A stretch of DNA of 64,000 bases from Propioniciclava sp. MC1595 (GTDB taxonomy: Bacteria; Actinomycetota; Actinomycetes; Propionibacteriales; Propionibacteriaceae): assembly GCF_017569205.1 (NCBI RefSeq), contig NZ_CP071870.1, forward strand, positions 1,798,001 to 1,862,000, given 5' to 3'. Each line of letters starts with the position of its first letter. Position 1 is the first letter of the stretch. The translations under genes and the position numbers were made by a program. Under the pieces are notes generated by a model. That model ran no database searches. It was not told the DNA's origin and saw nothing but the letters and a program-made list of their open reading frames with translations. Shown here in pieces: positions 22,535 to 31,518 of this stretch.

Positions 22535-22782
22535 TCCAGTTGTCCTCTTTCGTCCTTGGTGAGCAGGGCCATCAGCTCGGATCGCTTGGCCGCTCGGGCG
22601 TTGCTGAACGTGGTGGCGAAGTCGTCGAGCCAGAGCTTCGCCTTGTCGGTGGTCTCCTCGGCGCGGCGCTCGATCTCCTCGGCCATCCCCGCCGGAGTCA
22701 GTCGTCGATAGTACTCCCGGCCCTTGACGGCGACGAACACCGACGTCGCAGCGCCCGCAAAGAACCAGAAGCTGCGGCTCAC
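22531..22782 (-). CDS. Small membrane-anchored protein of unknown function (DUF6167-like)
   Basis: An 83-residue protein with one hydrophobic segment at the N terminus ([16 protein letters not shown], residues 4-19), followed by a charged helical tail with [11 protein letters not shown] and a Glu/Lys-rich helix. Such small proteins sit between a DUF948 protein and alaS in many actinobacteria, where they are annotated as DUF6167. GTG start overlapping the DUF948 stop; the stop overlaps the alaS start. Function is unknown. The conserved triplet suggests the two small proteins act together at the membrane. Confidence 0.82.
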   Translation of the reverse strand: MSRSFWFFAGAATSVFVAVKGREYYRRLTPAGMAEEIERRAEETTDKAKLWLDDFATTFSNARAAKRSELMALLTKDERGQLE

Positions 22783-23183
22783 CGGCTCTGCCCCTCGACC
22801 TTGGCCGCGATCGCGGTGCGCAGGGCGTGCGAAGTGGACGCCACCGCCACCAGGGGGCGTCCGACAGCCGCGGTCATGATCTTGGACAGTGCTGCAGTGT
22901 TCTCCACCACCGTGCTGGCGTGGTTGCTGACGCGCGCCACGTCGGCGGTGACCTTCTCGACCTCCGCCGTGACATCGCTGATCTTGGCGATCTCGTGATT
23001 GGTGACCGTGACCGTCTCCTTGAGTTCGGACAGGATCGGGGTCGTCCCGGTTCCGACATCCTTGACGGCAGTTGCGAGTTCGTCGAGCACCTTGCCCAGC
23101 TTGAGCAGCGGGATCGCGCACATGCCCACGAGGAACACGAACGCGATGGCGGCGATGAGCCCGGCGACTTCTCCGACAGACAT
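22779..23183 (-). CDS. DUF948 membrane protein
   Basis: A 134-residue protein with an N-terminal membrane helix ([19 protein letters not shown], residues 6-24) and a long alpha-helical, probably coiled-coil region with heptad-like spacing ([31 protein letters not shown]). This is the usual layout of DUF948 proteins. It is the first gene of the minus-strand array here: AGGGGA lies just before the ATG and a TAGGCT hexamer about 30 bp upstream could be its -10. Function is unknown; in actinobacteria it is nearly always next to alaS. Confidence 0.85.
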   Translation of the reverse strand: MSVGEVAGLIAAIAFVFLVGMCAIPLLKLGKVLDELATAVKDVGTGTTPILSELKETVTVTNHEIAKISDVTAEVEKVTADVARVSNHASTVVENTAALSKIMTAAVGRPLVAVASTSHALRTAIAAKVEGQSR

Positions 23184-23411
23184 GATTCCCCTGCGATTCG
23201 ACAACGCGGGCCAGCCTACTTCAGACGGTGGCGACGACTGCTCGCAGCCATCATCGGCACGCACCCGAGCACTGGGGCCGGCATCCCATCCGTAGACCGG
23301 GGGTTGAGACCTGTCTTGAGTGTCGTACCGAAATCATTGAGACTGATCTCTGTGCTGAACATTGGGCGTTCCCAACCTGTCGACGACTCCGCTACCCCCG
23401 CGCGGGCCGGG
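23184..23411. promoter_or_regulatory. Divergent intergenic region between DUF948 and the amidase gene
   Basis: This 228-bp gap should hold promoters for both directions. On the minus strand TAGGCT (complement of 23212-23217) fits a -10 for DUF948. On the plus strand TTGAGT at 23316 and GAGACT at 23339 have a 17-bp spacing, a weak match to a promoter for the amidase gene. The rpsD gene that often lies in this interval in relatives is not seen. Confidence 0.35.
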
Positions 23412-26400
23412 GTGACGAACGACCGGCATCTTTCCGTTTCAGGTCGCGCCACGGCCTGGCGAGGTCTGGTCCGGATCCCGATGGCCATGGTGACGGCTCT
23501 CACGGTCTCCTTCGGGCTGGTAGCCGCCCCTGCTCCCGCACACGCGGCACCGAAGCCGAGCCAGGGATCGGGCAAGGTGCACAGCACCCATGCCAGCCTC
23601 AAGCGGACCCGCACACTGCCTGATGCGGCCTCGGACAAGGCCCGCCAAGCGCGCGACAAGATCGTGAGTCTCGCCGACGTCACGGTCGACACTCCTACGG
23701 CTGTGGTCGGCGTCACCTGGCAGGGCAGCGCGCTCCCCGAGGTGCTCTATCGGACGACGTCGAACGACGGCGAGGTTTCTGAGTGGCACGAAGTGGACGC
23801 GTCAGCCGTGTCCCAAGCAGAGGCTGGGACGTCTGGCTCCGAGCCGATCGTTGTCGCCGGCGTGGCGCGCGTCGAAGTGGCCACGCTGTCGGCTGCCCCA
23901 GTCGAAGCGGATGTGTCGTTGTACTCCTCCACCTCCGCCACGGATTCCGCCGCGATCACAACCCAGGCGGCCACCACGAACTCCGTCGCATACGACGTGT
24001 TGAAGCCCGCGATCCGAAGCCGTGCCGCGTGGGGTGCTAACGAGTCCATCGTGGGCTTGCCCTACGAGGAAGGCATCGTTACCGGAGCCATGATTCACCA
24101 CACGGCCGGCACCAACTCCTACACGGCCGCAGACGTTCCAGGCCTCCTGCGATCGATTCAGGCGTACCACGTGAACTCCCGTGGCTGGAAGGACATCGGT
24201 TACAACGTGTTGGTCGACCGGTTCGGCACCGCCTGGGAGGGGCGTGGCGGTGGTCTGGATCGTGCCATCGCCGGCGGTCACGCCCTGGGCGTGACGAACT
24301 CCCGGGTCTTCGGTCTGTCGTTCATGGGGGACTTCGATCAGGTCTCGCCCCCAGCGGCGATGATCGCGACCGGTAATTCCGTGATCGCCTGGAAGTTCGC
24401 CATCCATGGCGTCAATCCCTACGGCAGCACCTTCGGTTCCGGCGGTCAAGATGGCGGATCGACGTTCCTGAACGCCATTTCCGCGCACCGCGATGAGAAT
24501 GCCACCAACTGCCCGGGCGCCACCGTCTACGCGATGCTCCCGCAGATCCGCGCCTCGGTGAAGTCGAAGCTGGACACCGTGAGCTACACCGTGGTTCAGC
24601 CCCAGCCCACACCGGTCACCGAGGTGCCCAGCCCGAGCCCCGTCGACGGCAAGATCACCCTCGAGACGACGGGGTTCCTGGACAAGGGAACCGTCATCGA
24701 AATGCAAAAGTGGCTGGGCACCGCGGCCGATGGTGTGTGGGGCCGAGAAACCAATCTCGCACTCCAGCGCCGGGTCGGCGCCACACAGACGGGCGCCAGG
24801 GACACCCAAACCGTGACCGCACTGCAGGGTTACCTGGGCGTATCGCGGTCCGGCGTGTTGGACCCCACCACCATCCAGGCCCTCCAACGACACCTCAACG
24901 CCCGCCCGGCCCCGTATGCGGCTGTGACGGGTCAGGTCATCTATGCAGCGCACTCGGCCAACCGCGGCTGGATGCGCGGGGTCGCCGATGGTGCCACCGC
25001 AGGCACCGTGGGTGAGGGTCTGCGCATGGAGGCCCTGCGTCTCGCACTGGGCTCCGGCCTGTCGGGCGACATCTTGACCAGCGCGCATGTCTCCGGCGTC
25101 GGGTGGCGTGACCCGGTCGGCACGTCGCGTCATGCCGGAACTGTGGGCCAGCAGCGGTCGCTCGAAGCGGTCCGCCTGACGCTCAGCGGCCCCGTGGCGG
25201 CCCAGTACTCGATTCGCTACCGCGCCCACGTTGGCGGTCTCGGCTGGCAACCCTGGGTCACGGACGGGGCGACTGCGGGCACCACTGGTCAGTCGCGTCA
25301 ACTCGAGGCCATCCAGGTTGTGCTCGTGGCCAAGGCCACACCGACCCCCACGCCGTCGGTGACGCCCACGGTGACGCCCACACCCACACCGACGGCTTCC
25401 CCCACGCCCACGCCTACGCCCACGACGTCTCCGTCGCCGACCCCGAAGCCAACAACGTCACCCACGCCCACCACGCCAGTGACGCCCAACGCGACCGCGT
25501 CCTACTCCGTGCACAGCCAAGACATCGGATGGGGCCCAACCCTCACCAGCGGAGCCGCCGGCACCATCGGCAAACGCGCCGAGGCACTGCGGTTCAAGGT
25601 GTCCGCACCAGGCATCTCCGGTGACGTCAGCTACCGCGCCCACGTGCAAGACATCGGCTGGATGTCACCATCCACCTCGGCCAACGCCATCGGAACATCC
25701 GGCCGCGGCCTGCGCATGGAAGCCTTCCAGATCAGCCTCACCGGCGAACTAGTCACCCGCTACAGCGTCCGCTACCGCGCCTACGTGCGAGGGATCGGCT
25801 GGCAAGCCTGGGTCACCGACGGAGCCACCGCCGGAACCACCGGACAAGGCCGCCAGATCGAAGCCATCGAGATCACCGTCGTCCCTCGCAACGCTCCGTC
25901 CCCGTCGGTGACGCCCACGGTGACGCCCACACCCACACCGACGGCTTCCCCCACGCCCACGGTGACGCCCACACCCACACCGACGGCTTCCCCCACGCCC
26001 ACGCCTACGCCCACGACGTCTCCGTCGCCGACCCCGAAGCCAACAACGTCACCCACGCCCACCACGCCAGTGACGCCCAACGCGACCGCGTCCTACTCCG
26101 TGCACAGCCAAGACATCGGATGGGGCCCAACCCTCACCAGCGGAGCCGCCGGCACCATCGGCAAACGCGCCGAGGCACTGCGGTTCAAGGTGTCCGCACC
26201 AGGCATCTCCGGTGACGTCAGCTACCGCGCCCACGTGCAAGACATCGGCTGGATGTCACCATCCACCTCGGCCAACGCCATCGGAACATCCGGCCGCGGC
26301 CTGCGCATGGAAGCCTTCCAGATCAGCCTCACCGGCGAACTAGTCACCCGCTACAGCGTCCGCTACCGCGCCTACGTGCGAGGGATCGGCTGGCAAGCCT

Positions 26401-26483
26401 GGGTCACCGACGGAGCCACCGCCGGAACCACCGGACAAGGCCGCCAGATCGAAGCCATCGAGATCACCGTCGTCACGAGGTGA
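23412..26483 (+). CDS. Secreted N-acetylmuramoyl-L-alanine amidase with PG-binding and ChW repeats
   Basis: A wall-hydrolase-like secreted protein of about 1023 residues. With the GTG at 23412 it has a 45-residue signal peptide (hydrophobic core [16 protein letters not shown], cleavage near AHA/AP). Next comes a linker region, then an amidase_2/PGRP domain at about 200-385 ([54 protein letters not shown]), with the zinc-ligand His in IHHT and in SAHRD and Cys in NCPG. A peptidoglycan-binding-like region follows at about 420-495 ([17 protein letters not shown]). The rest is ChW-type repeats ([10 protein letters not shown] pattern) in three blocks, joined by Thr-Pro linkers. The last two blocks are identical. 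GTGs at 23352 and an ATG at 23481 are alternative starts. Confidence 0.85.
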   Translation: MTNDRHLSVSGRATAWRGLVRIPMAMVTALTVSFGLVAAPAPAHAAPKPSQGSGKVHSTHASLKRTRTLPDAASDKARQARDKIVSLADVTVDTPTAVVGVTWQGSALPEVLYRTTSNDGEVSEWHEVDASAVSQAEAGTSGSEPIVVAGVARVEVATLSAAPVEADVSLYSSTSATDSAAITTQAATTNSVAYDVLKPAIRSRAAWGANESIVGLPYEEGIVTGAMIHHTAGTNSYTAADVPGLLRSIQAYHVNSRGWKDIGYNVLVDRFGTAWEGRGGGLDRAIAGGHALGVTNSRVFGLSFMGDFDQVSPPAAMIATGNSVIAWKFAIHGVNPYGSTFGSGGQDGGSTFLNAISAHRDENATNCPGATVYAMLPQIRASVKSKLDTVSYTVVQPQPTPVTEVPSPSPVDGKITLETTGFLDKGTVIEMQKWLGTAADGVWGRETNLALQRRVGATQTGARDTQTVTALQGYLGVSRSGVLDPTTIQALQRHLNARPAPYAAVTGQVIYAAHSANRGWMRGVADGATAGTVGEGLRMEALRLALGSGLSGDILTSAHVSGVGWRDPVGTSRHAGTVGQQRSLEAVRLTLSGPVAAQYSIRYRAHVGGLGWQPWVTDGATAGTTGQSRQLEAIQVVLVAKATPTPTPSVTPTVTPTPTPTASPTPTPTPTTSPSPTPKPTTSPTPTTPVTPNATASYSVHSQDIGWGPTLTSGAAGTIGKRAEALRFKVSAPGISGDVSYRAHVQDIGWMSPSTSANAIGTSGRGLRMEAFQISLTGELVTRYSVRYRAYVRGIGWQAWVTDGATAGTTGQGRQIEAIEITVVPRNAPSPSVTPTVTPTPTPTASPTPTVTPTPTPTASPTPTPTPTTSPSPTPKPTTSPTPTTPVTPNATASYSVHSQDIGWGPTLTSGAAGTIGKRAEALRFKVSAPGISGDVSYRAHVQDIGWMSPSTSANAIGTSGRGLRMEAFQISLTGELVTRYSVRYRAYVRGIGWQAWVTDGATAGTTGQGRQIEAIEITVVTR
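25362..25883 (+). repeat. Copy 1 of an exact 522-bp repeat inside the amidase gene
   Basis: Identical base by base, as far as I can compare by eye, to 25953-26474, at an offset of 591 bp (197 codons, in frame). It codes for a Thr-Pro-rich linker and a block of three ChW repeats. Identity at synonymous sites points to a recent duplication or ongoing gene conversion. Confidence 0.93.
25953..26474 (+). repeat. Copy 2 of the exact 522-bp repeat
   Basis: Second copy, ending 9 bp before the stop codon. The linker just before it carries an additional short GTGACGCCCACACCC-type unit, so the linker length differs between copies while the domain block does not. Confidence 0.93.
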
Positions 26484-26491
26484 ATCGAGGC

Positions 26492-27856
26492 TCAGCCTTC
26501 CCGGCCGAGCAATGACCTGATCGTCACCCAGCGCTCGGCGATCTGGGCCTCGTTGCCGTGCGACGTGGGGCGGTAGTACCGGGCGTCCATCAGGTCGTCG
26601 GGAAGGTACTGCTGGGCAGCGACAGCGTGGGGAGCATCGTGGGCATAGAGGTACCCCTGGCCGTGGCCGAGCTTCTCGGCGCCTGAGTAGTGGGCGTCGC
26701 GCAGGTGCGGTGGTACCTGGCCGACCTTGCCGGCCTTCACGTCGGCAACGGCAGCGTCCACAGCCACGTAGACGGCGTTCGACTTCGGGGCGGTCGCCGC
26801 GGCCACCGTCGCCTGCGCGAGCGGCAGGCGTCCCTCGGGCATGCCGATCAACTGCACGGCTTGGGCCGCGGCCACGCACGTCTGCAACACCGACGGTGCG
26901 GCCATGCCGATGTCCTCGCTCGCGGAGATGATGAGACGTCGCGCGATGAACCGCGGGTCTTCACCCGCCTCCAGCATGCGGGCCAAGTAGTGCAGCGCCG
27001 CGTCCACGTCGGAACCGCGCACGCTCTTGATGAACGCGCTGATCACGTCATAGTGCTGGTCGCCATCCTTGTCGTAGCGGATCGCGGCCTTGTCGACGGC
27101 CTGCTCCACGGCGTCCGGACCGATCTCGGTGGCGCCGTGCGCCTCAGCCGAGGCAGCGGCCTCCTCGAGGTACGTGAGGCTCCGTCGGGCGTCTCCACCG
27201 GCCAGGCGGATGATGCTCGCCCGTGCCTCCTCAGCCAGCGTGAACGGCTGGCCCTCGCCAGCGCGCAGACCCCGCTCGTCGGCGAGTGCTCGATTGAGAA
27301 GCACATCGATGTCAGCGTCCGTCAGCGGCTTCAAGGTGAGCAGCAGCGACCGGCTGAGCAGCGGCGAGATGACCGAGAAGGACGGGTTCTCCGTGGTGGC
27401 CGCGATGAGGGTGACCAGCCGATTCTCCACGGCGGGCAGGAGCACGTCTTGTTGGGCCTTGTTGAAGCGGTGCACCTCGTCGACGAACAGGACGGTCCCC
27501 CGGCCTCGGGCGAGTTCGCGCTTGGCAGTCTCCAGTTCGGCGCGCACCTCCTTGACCCCGGCGGTCACGCCTGAAAGCTCCACGAAGCGGCGGTTCGTGC
27601 TCTGTGACACGACCGAGGCGATGGTGGTCTTCCCTACCCCCGGCGGCCCCCACAGGAACACGCTCATCGGTTGGCCGTCGGCCAGGCGCCGCAAGGGTGA
27701 CCCTGGCGTCAAGAGGTGCTGTTGGCCGACGATCTCCTCGACCGTGCGAGGTCGTAAGCGCACGGCCAGCGGTAGGTCGGCGTGGTCGGCGCCCGCGAGC
27801 GACCCACCACGCAGCGGGGCCGGGTCATCGATGGGATTGCCGAACAGGTCAGTCAC
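26492..27856 (-). CDS. rarA: Replication-associated recombination protein RarA (MgsA)
   Basis: An AAA+ ATPase acting at stalled forks, related to clamp-loader subunits. The 454-residue protein has Walker [10 protein letters not shown] near residue 66, Walker [11 protein letters not shown] near 120, sensor 1 [10 protein letters not shown] near 154, and C-terminal tetramerisation segments ([23 protein letters not shown]). The start GTG at 27856 (VTDLFGNP) is chosen because TAGCAT ends exactly 7 nt upstream; an in-frame ATG at 27874 would add six residues. The gene is convergent with the amidase gene (8-bp gap) and divergent from the mutase-like gene. Confidence 0.94.
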   Translation of the reverse strand: MTDLFGNPIDDPAPLRGGSLAGADHADLPLAVRLRPRTVEEIVGQQHLLTPGSPLRRLADGQPMSVFLWGPPGVGKTTIASVVSQSTNRRFVELSGVTAGVKEVRAELETAKRELARGRGTVLFVDEVHRFNKAQQDVLLPAVENRLVTLIAATTENPSFSVISPLLSRSLLLTLKPLTDADIDVLLNRALADERGLRAGEGQPFTLAEEARASIIRLAGGDARRSLTYLEEAAASAEAHGATEIGPDAVEQAVDKAAIRYDKDGDQHYDVISAFIKSVRGSDVDAALHYLARMLEAGEDPRFIARRLIISASEDIGMAAPSVLQTCVAAAQAVQLIGMPEGRLPLAQATVAAATAPKSNAVYVAVDAAVADVKAGKVGQVPPHLRDAHYSGAEKLGHGQGYLYAHDAPHAVAAQQYLPDDLMDARYYRPTSHGNEAQIAERWVTIRSLLGREG

Positions 27857-27863
27857 ACCGGTG

Positions 27864-27869
27864 ATGCTA
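27864..27869 (-). promoter_or_regulatory. Possible -10 element of rarA (leaderless)
   Basis: TAGCAT on the minus strand ends 7 nt before the GTG start. The same hexamer and spacing occur upstream of the membrane protein at 63847. Confidence 0.45.
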
Positions 27870-27881
27870 GCCATCCTGCGA

Positions 27882-27887
27882 GACAAT
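27882..27887 (+). promoter_or_regulatory. Possible -10 element of the mutase-like gene
   Basis: GACAAT ends 5 nt before the ATG at 27893. It is a weaker match than the TANNNT sites, and the spacing is short. Confidence 0.3.
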
Positions 27888-27892
27888 GCAGC

Positions 27893-28627
27893 ATGGGCAC
27901 CTTGATGCTGCTGCGGCACGGCGAGACCACGTTCAATGCGGCCAGCGTGTTCACCGGTCTGCTGGACGCCCCTCTGGCGCCGTCGGGGGAGGCCCAAGTG
28001 GCGGTGGCGGCGTCCCTCATCGCGGCAGAGGGGCTGGTGCCCGATGTGGTGTGGCAGTCCACAATGCGGCGCGCTACCCACACGACTGAGCTGCTGCTGG
28101 GCGAGTCGAGCCAGCAGGTTGAGGTTCGCTCAACCTGGCGTTTGGTCGAACGTGGCTACGGCTGCCTCACCGGGCTGTCGAAAGCTGCTGCTCGTCACCG
28201 CTACGGCGACGAGGACTTCTTCACGTGGCGGCGCACCGTCGGTGGGCGCCCGCCGTCAGCGTCCCCCGAGCAGGTGGCCGGCTGGATTGACCCGGCTCCG
28301 GTCATGGAGCGAGGCACCCTCGACGCTGGTGTCGGTGAATCGCTGGCCGATGTGGCGATCCGCGTTCTCCCCTTCTGGCAAGAAGCCATCGAGCCACCCT
28401 TGGCCGGCGGTGCCACCATCTTCGTCGTGGCGCACGGCAACACTTTGCGCGCCCTGGCATCGGTCGTGTTCGGGCTGCCGGATCAGCAGGTAGAGCACCT
28501 GAACATTCCGGCCGGTCACCCCCTGCTGGTGCCGGTCACGGCAGGGCGGTTGGGCATTCCGCGCTACCTCGACCCTGACGCTGCAGGTGTCGCCGCTGCC
28601 CGGGTCGCAGCCGAGGGTGGCACGTGA
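27893..28627 (+). CDS. Phosphoglycerate mutase-like histidine phosphatase
   Basis: A 244-residue protein of the histidine phosphatase superfamily, closest to cofactor-dependent phosphoglycerate mutases. [13 protein letters not shown] (residues 4-16) carries the phosphorylated His, and [11 protein letters not shown] near 181 the second catalytic His. The region [21 protein letters not shown] corresponds to the GpmA substrate loop, where ERHYG is usual; His is replaced by Gly here. That change, together with its place outside the backbone, makes a housekeeping glycolytic role less certain. It could be a phosphatase or a divergent second mutase. It has no ribosome site and may be leaderless. Confidence 0.8.
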   Translation: MGTLMLLRHGETTFNAASVFTGLLDAPLAPSGEAQVAVAASLIAAEGLVPDVVWQSTMRRATHTTELLLGESSQQVEVRSTWRLVERGYGCLTGLSKAAARHRYGDEDFFTWRRTVGGRPPSASPEQVAGWIDPAPVMERGTLDAGVGESLADVAIRVLPFWQEAIEPPLAGGATIFVVAHGNTLRALASVVFGLPDQQVEHLNIPAGHPLLVPVTAGRLGIPRYLDPDAAGVAAARVAAEGGT

Positions 28628-28654
28628 AGCGCACCACTGTGTCGACATGCGGGA

Positions 28655-28669
28655 TTCAGCAACGCTGAA
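28655..28669 (+). terminator. Short hairpin after the mutase-like gene
   Basis: TTCAGC-AAC-GCTGAA forms a perfect 6-bp stem with a 3-nt loop 28 bp after the stop codon. The segment 28628-28697 is less GC-rich than its surroundings. It could be a weak terminator or a repressor site for the transporter operon that follows. Confidence 0.35.
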
Positions 28670-28679
28670 CTTGCGTTAA

Positions 28680-28955
28680 TGTCGGAACTTAGGCATCGTG
28701 TCTGTCTCCGGTGGCGGTGTGCTGAAGTCATCGAAGAACGCTGACGCCGCCCAGAAATTCGTGGCCTACATCGTCAGCCAGGCGGGCCAGGAAGTGCTGC
28801 GCGACGGCACATCGTTCGAGTACCCGGTGGCCTCCGGTGTCGGCGCTCATGACAAGCTCAAGCCACTCACCGAGATGGACGCCCCCACGATCGACCCGGC
28901 CTCGCTCAACAGCCCCAAGGTGGTCGAGCTCATGCAGCAGGCGGGCTTGCTCTGA
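28680..28955 (+). pseudogene. Remnant of a ferric-type ABC substrate-binding protein (C-terminal part only)
   Basis: Only about the last 90 residues of a binding protein that is normally about 330-360 residues long. The visible stretch (SGGGVLKSSKNADAAQKFVAY, then SQAGQEVL, then LNSPKVVELMQQAGLL) is the standard C-terminal end of FbpA/AfuA-type lipoproteins. The in-frame reading starts after a TAA at 28677, so no signal peptide or N-terminal lobe can be encoded. It stands directly upstream of its cognate permease and ATPase genes, where the full gene would be expected. A 5' deletion that fused the remnant to the DNA after the mutase-like gene is the simplest explanation. A GTG at 28698 could still be translated, but the product could not bind substrate. 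Confidence 0.85.
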
Positions 28956-29008
28956 CCATCACCCAGGCACCACAGCGACGAGCATCACGGCCGCGGGGTC
29001 ACCTTCCA

Positions 29009-30493
29009 GTGACCATCGCGGCCGCGATGCTCGTCGTCGCGCTGACCCTGGTGCCCATCGGCTTCATCATCGTGGCCACCATCGACGCCGGGCCTGAGTT
29101 GGTCGCCCGGCTCGTATTCCGATCCCGAGTCGCGGAACTGATCGGTAACACCGTGGCCCTCCAGGTGGTGGTTGTGCCCGCCACCATCGTGATCGGCACG
29201 AGCGCTGCTCTGCTGGTGGAGCGGACCCATGTGCCGGCGTGGCTGTCCGCGGCCTTCGTCGCGCCCTTGGCGGTGCCGGCGTTCGTCATGAGCTACGCGT
29301 GGGCGACGGTCTGGCCCTCCATCGCCGGGCTGGCCGGGGCGTCCCTGATCGCCACGATCAGCTACTTCCCGTTCGTCTACCTCCCCGTCTTGGCGACGCT
29401 TCGACGGATGGATCCAGCGCTCGAGGAGTCGGGCGCAGCGCTCGGCCTCACAGCCTTCGGCGTCCTACGCCGCGTCACCTTGCCGCAGTTGCGATTGCCG
29501 GTGCTTGGCGGAGCGCTGCTCGTCGCCCTGCACCTGCTGGCGGAGTACGGGGCATTCGCCTTCGTGCGCTTCGACACCTTCACCACCGCCATCTACGACC
29601 AGTTCCGATCCACCTTCGCTGCCCCGGCGGCTTCGATGTTGGCCGGCGTCCTGGTGCTGCTGTGCTTGGTGGTCCTGGGTGGGGAGGCCGTCGTTCGTGG
29701 GCGGCGTCGCCACGCGCGCCTCGGTGCGGGGGTAGCCCGCCAGGCCAAGCGCGTTTCGCTTGGGGGGTGGCTGGTTCCCGTGTGGGGCGCTGTGGTGGCG
29801 CTGCTGACCGCAGCCCTGGGCGTCCCGGCGTGGTCACTGGTGCATTGGCTCTCGGTCGGGGTCGAGCTCGATCCCGGCATCCCGCAGGCGCTCGCGAGCA
29901 CGCTTGGTTTCGCCACCATCGGCGCGGTGGCCACATGCCTGGCCGCTGGACCCATCGCCTGGTTGTCGGTGCGGCGCCCAGCACGCTGGTCACGAACCCT
30001 GGAGGGCCTCGCCTTCATGTCGTCGTCCCTTCCCGGGATCGTCATCGGCCTGGCGTTCGTGACGGTGTCGATCCGTTGGCTCCCCGCCGTCTACCAGTCG
30101 AGCGTGCTGCTCTTGGCCGCCTACGTCGTGCTGTTCCTCCCGCGAGCGGTGGCCAGTTTGCGCGCAGGAATGGCGCAGGTGCCGACCTCGCTCGGCGAGG
30201 CAGCGGCATCCTTGGGCAGCAACCCCGTCCGAACCTTGGTCCGAGTGACGGTCCCGGTGTTGGCGCCGGCGTTCGGGGCCGGGGCGTCCATGGCCTTCTT
30301 GGGCATCGCCGGAGAGCTGACCGCCACGTTGCTGCTTGCTCCGACCGGGACAACGACGCTAGCCACCAGATTCTGGTCGTTGAGCACCGAGCTGGACTAC
30401 CCTGCCTCCGCGCCCTATGCGCTGCTGCTCATCGCTTTGTCGGTGCCGATGACCATCATCTTGTTCCGCGAGTCCCGAGGAGATCGATCGTGA
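29009..30493 (+). CDS. Iron(III)-type ABC transporter permease, fused two-domain form
   Basis: A 494-residue membrane protein of the FbpB/ThiP type with about 12 membrane helices in two homologous halves. Each half carries an EAA loop: EESGAALGLTAFGVLRRVTLP near residue 135 and LGEAAASLGSNPVRTLVRVTVP near 395. It would form the channel of a ferric iron (or thiamine-like) importer with the ATPase downstream. The annotated GTG start is uncertain: in-frame codons upstream add a basic stretch (RRASRPRGH) typical of the family N terminus, but no standard start codon is found there. The stop overlaps the ATPase start (GTGA). Confidence 0.9.
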   Translation: MTIAAAMLVVALTLVPIGFIIVATIDAGPELVARLVFRSRVAELIGNTVALQVVVVPATIVIGTSAALLVERTHVPAWLSAAFVAPLAVPAFVMSYAWATVWPSIAGLAGASLIATISYFPFVYLPVLATLRRMDPALEESGAALGLTAFGVLRRVTLPQLRLPVLGGALLVALHLLAEYGAFAFVRFDTFTTAIYDQFRSTFAAPAASMLAGVLVLLCLVVLGGEAVVRGRRRHARLGAGVARQAKRVSLGGWLVPVWGAVVALLTAALGVPAWSLVHWLSVGVELDPGIPQALASTLGFATIGAVATCLAAGPIAWLSVRRPARWSRTLEGLAFMSSSLPGIVIGLAFVTVSIRWLPAVYQSSVLLLAAYVVLFLPRAVASLRAGMAQVPTSLGEAAASLGSNPVRTLVRVTVPVLAPAFGAGASMAFLGIAGELTATLLLAPTGTTTLATRFWSLSTELDYPASAPYALLLIALSVPMTIILFRESRGDRS

Positions 30494-31518
30494 GCGAGGC
30501 GCTCGTCGTCCGAGGGGTTCGGGCCAGCTACGGGTCGACCGAAGTGCTGCACGGCATCGACCTCGCCGTCCCGCGTGGCGCTGTTCTCGCCGTTGTCGGG
30601 CCCTCGGGCAGCGGCAAGACCACCCTGCTGCGCTGCATCGGAGGATTCGAGTTCCCCACCGCCGGCGACGTCTTCATCGACGGCGTCTCCGTCTGCGGAC
30701 AGACGTGGGTGCCACCGCACAAGCGCTCCATCGGGTACGTGTCGCAGGATGGTGCGCTGTTCCCCCATCTGTCGGTGCGGTCGAACGTCGGTTTCGGACT
30801 GCCACGCTCCGAACGGACGCCCGAAGCCATTGCCGAGTTACTGGAGATCGTCAACCTGTCCCCCGATCTGGCCAAGCGGCGCCCCGACCAACTCTCGGGC
30901 GGGCAGCAGCAGCGCGTCTCGTTGGCTCGGGCATTGGCTCGCCACCCCGCAGTGATGCTGTTGGACGAGCCTTTTTCGGCCCTCGATACCCACCTGCGAG
31001 AATCAACGCGCGACCTGGTCGGCGAGGTCCTGCACGAGGCCGGTGTCACCACCGTGCTGGTCACCCACGACCAGGAGGAGGCACTCGCTTTCGCCGATCT
31101 GGTGGCGGTCCTGGAGGCAGGAGAACTGCGTCAGGTCGGGCCGCCGCAGGAGGTCTACGAACGGCCCAACGACCTGGCCACCGCGCGCCTGTTGGGCTCG
31201 ACGCTAGAGCTTGACGCCATCGTCACGCGCGGGATGGCCCAGACGGTGATCGGGCCAATCCCAGCCCTCGGTGTGCCTGACGGCGCCGCCACAGTTGTCG
31301 CCCGCCCCCACCAGGTCTCAGCGCGCCTCGACGTGCGGGGGGACTGGATCGTGCGGTCTTTGGCCTTTCACGGGGACCATCGACGCCTCACGCTGGGACC
31401 AGTCTCCGGCGAAAGTGGACCCACCTTCCGGGTGTCCACCGATCAGCCCTTGCGAGTGGGCGACCGCATGTCGATCTCCCTCATCGGGCGCGCACTCGTC
31501 GTCCCGGCCATCGATTGA
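30490..31518 (+). CDS. Iron(III)-type ABC transporter ATP-binding protein
   Basis: A 342-residue ATPase of the FbpC/PotA type. Walker [10 protein letters not shown] is near residue 37, the Q-loop in [15 protein letters not shown] near 82, signature LSGGQQQR near 136, Walker [13 protein letters not shown] near 156, H-loop VTHDQEEAL near 192, and a TOBE-like C-terminal domain follows from about 240. All catalytic motifs are intact, so it may still function with another binding protein. The TGA stop forms part of the target duplication of the IS element that begins at the next base; removing the element would leave the same stop codon. Confidence 0.92.
   Translation: MSEALVVRGVRASYGSTEVLHGIDLAVPRGAVLAVVGPSGSGKTTLLRCIGGFEFPTAGDVFIDGVSVCGQTWVPPHKRSIGYVSQDGALFPHLSVRSNVGFGLPRSERTPEAIAELLEIVNLSPDLAKRRPDQLSGGQQQRVSLARALARHPAVMLLDEPFSALDTHLRESTRDLVGEVLHEAGVTTVLVTHDQEEALAFADLVAVLEAGELRQVGPPQEVYERPNDLATARLLGSTLELDAIVTRGMAQTVIGPIPALGVPDGAATVVARPHQVSARLDVRGDWIVRSLAFHGDHRRLTLGPVSGESGPTFRVSTDQPLRVGDRMSISLIGRALVVPAID
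31514..31518 (+). repeat. Left 5-bp target-site duplication of the IS
   Basis: ATTGA, containing the TGA stop of the upstream ATPase gene. It matches 33286-33290. Confidence 0.88.

Noticed and set aside
25298-26080. Antisense frames coding for Val-Gly repeat peptides
   Set aside because: They are the reverse reading of the Thr-Pro linkers of the amidase (ACG/CCC repeats) and have no start signals or domain of their own.
25338-26080. CRISPR-like look of the short regular repeats
   Set aside because: The short units code in frame for Thr-Pro linkers. There are no unique spacers, no leader and no cas genes.
28680-28700. IdeR/DtxR iron box (TTAGGC) before the transporter stub
   Set aside because: Only one half-site resembles the consensus; the second half is missing, possibly removed by the deletion. 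It is not enough to call.
28698-28955. A complete small protein of 85 residues
   Set aside because: The sequence is the C-terminal end of a well-known binding-protein family, lacks a signal peptide and lies upstream of its cognate transporter genes, so a truncation is the better reading.
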